From Gnetum montanum (lineage: Eukaryota; Streptophyta; Gnetopsida; Gnetales; Gnetaceae): 64,000 nucleotides of DNA. Position numbers and translations under genes: made by a program. Under the pieces are notes generated by a model. The model was not told where the DNA came from. It ran no database searches and saw nothing but the letters and a program-made list of their open reading frames with translations. Location of the stretch: positions 393,665-457,664 of the forward strand of contig MNCI01008582.1 in assembly GCA_015680685.1 (NCBI GenBank). Direction: 5' to 3'. Below, piece by piece: positions 63,512 through 64,000 of the stretch. Position 1 is the first letter of the stretch. The number at the start of each line of letters is the position of its first letter.

Positions 63512-64000
63512 GGGGCTGCCCCCCGCCCCCCCTGCCCCCCCACAGGGGGGCAGTTCAGGGGATTCGGGGGGCTCCCCCGCGGCGAGACCGCTGGCTGGGG
63601 GGTGCTTGGGGCGGGGGGTGGTTGGCCCGGTTGGGGTTCCCAGGTTCCGCGGAGGCCGAGGACCGTGCTGGCGCGACGCTCCCCCGGGCGCTCGCCTTCC
63701 CCCCCGCCGGAGACGTCGGGTCAGAGAAACTGGGAGGAGGATTTGCAACAGGCTACGCAGCACGCGGCGGCTGAAGTACGAGGTGAGTGGGAGGCCAGAT
63801 GGAATGAGGCCCTTGCGCAAGCCCGGGCCGACATCGAGGCCCAAGTCACCGAGCGCGAGCAGGAGCGGATCCGGCAACAGGAGCTCCTTGCCGAGGCTGC
63901 CCGGGCCCGCCTCATCGATGAGGTTCGGGCTCAGGTTTGGGAGGAGCTCTCGCAGGAGGCGGCGGCCCAGAAAAGGCGCGAGCTTGAGGAGAGGGCGGAG
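63512..64000 (+). pseudogene. LINE copy E linker and coiled coil, continues past window
   Basis: The frame of the preceding ORF stays open from the TGA to the window end: a Gly/Pro/Arg-rich linker (63512-63720), then NWEEDLQQATQHAAAEVRGE and a long Ala/Glu/Arg coiled coil to base 64000. Copy C has the same coiled coil leading into the J-like module, so this was probably one protein before the TGA arose, or a downstream ORF reached by readthrough. Confidence 0.6.

Larger units (their letters stand above)
59770..64000 (+). mobile_element. L1-like LINE copy E, near-complete ORF2, runs off window
   Basis: GC-rich block starting abruptly after AT-rich intron sequence. It encodes, in order, an endonuclease, RT, zinc finger, C-terminal domain and coiled coil. 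ORF1 is absent, so the copy is 5' truncated just before ORF2. Damage is light: two one-base frame breaks (near 60241-60256 in a G7/C7 run, and near 62385-62400) and stops at 60729 (TAG), 61413 (TAG for Gln), 62292 (TAG for Trp) and 63509 (TGA). This is the best-preserved copy of the family in the window. The J-like module would lie beyond 64000. Confidence 0.85.

Noticed and set aside
63302-63877. 191-codon minus-strand frame, Gly/Pro/Arg-rich
   Set aside because: Shadow of the GC-rich linker and coiled coil on the plus strand; low complexity, no domain.

Overview
The window looks like nuclear DNA of a seed plant with a large, repeat-choked genome; a gymnosperm is plausible but not proven. 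The signs are a split, intact-looking nuclear gene with a 23 kb intron, nested and decayed LTR retrotransposons, several copies of a plant L1-type LINE, and an endogenous Caulimoviridae-like sequence. No bacterial operons, CRISPR arrays or rRNA genes are visible. Most broken retroelement frames carry TAG or TGA where Gln, Trp or Arg is expected, as cytosine deamination in methylated DNA would produce. There is a gap of 751 N at 31355-32105.

1-33.2 kb is layered LTR retrotransposons. At 1-7488 is the 3' part of an Athila/Tat-like Ty3/gypsy element (gag end, protease, RT, RNase H, integrase, 3' LTR). 7.5-12.2 kb is a Ty1/copia remnant with an extra 3' coding region and an LTR-like tail. 13.54-13.91 kb is a tandem pair of tRNA-like SINE units. 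14263-21288 is a complete, TSD-flanked relative of the first element that has lost RT, RNase H and integrase. 22969-24773 is a probable solo LTR. 27031-33227 is a minus-strand element with two 583-584 bp LTRs, a PBS and a PPT but no recognisable coding domain (LARD-like).

34.1-58.9 kb holds the only credible host gene, on the minus strand. Six exons, all with GT/AG borders and compatible phases, encode the C-terminal ~214 residues of a plant DUF185/MidA (NDUFAF7-like) SAM-dependent methyltransferase. The intron at 34867-57940 is 23,074 bp and contains an RTE LINE remnant, a copia RNase H remnant, four fragments of one L1-like LINE family, a pair of inverted ~700 bp repeats, a gypsy remnant and the caulimovirid-like sequence (about 47.43-52.5 kb: capsid-like, protease, RT and RNase H regions, then an orphan ORF and a TGACGTCA-bearing repeat).

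59.77-64 kb is a GC-rich, nearly full ORF2 of the same LINE family (endonuclease, RT, C-terminal domains), running off the window. It probably lies in the next upstream intron of the host gene.

The most unusual observation is that this LINE family carries, after RT and a C-terminal domain, a long coiled coil and then a module resembling a DnaJ J-domain. It is seen in two independent copies, at about 43.2-43.4 kb (minus, with an intact HPD) and 52.88-53.09 kb (plus, with YPD).
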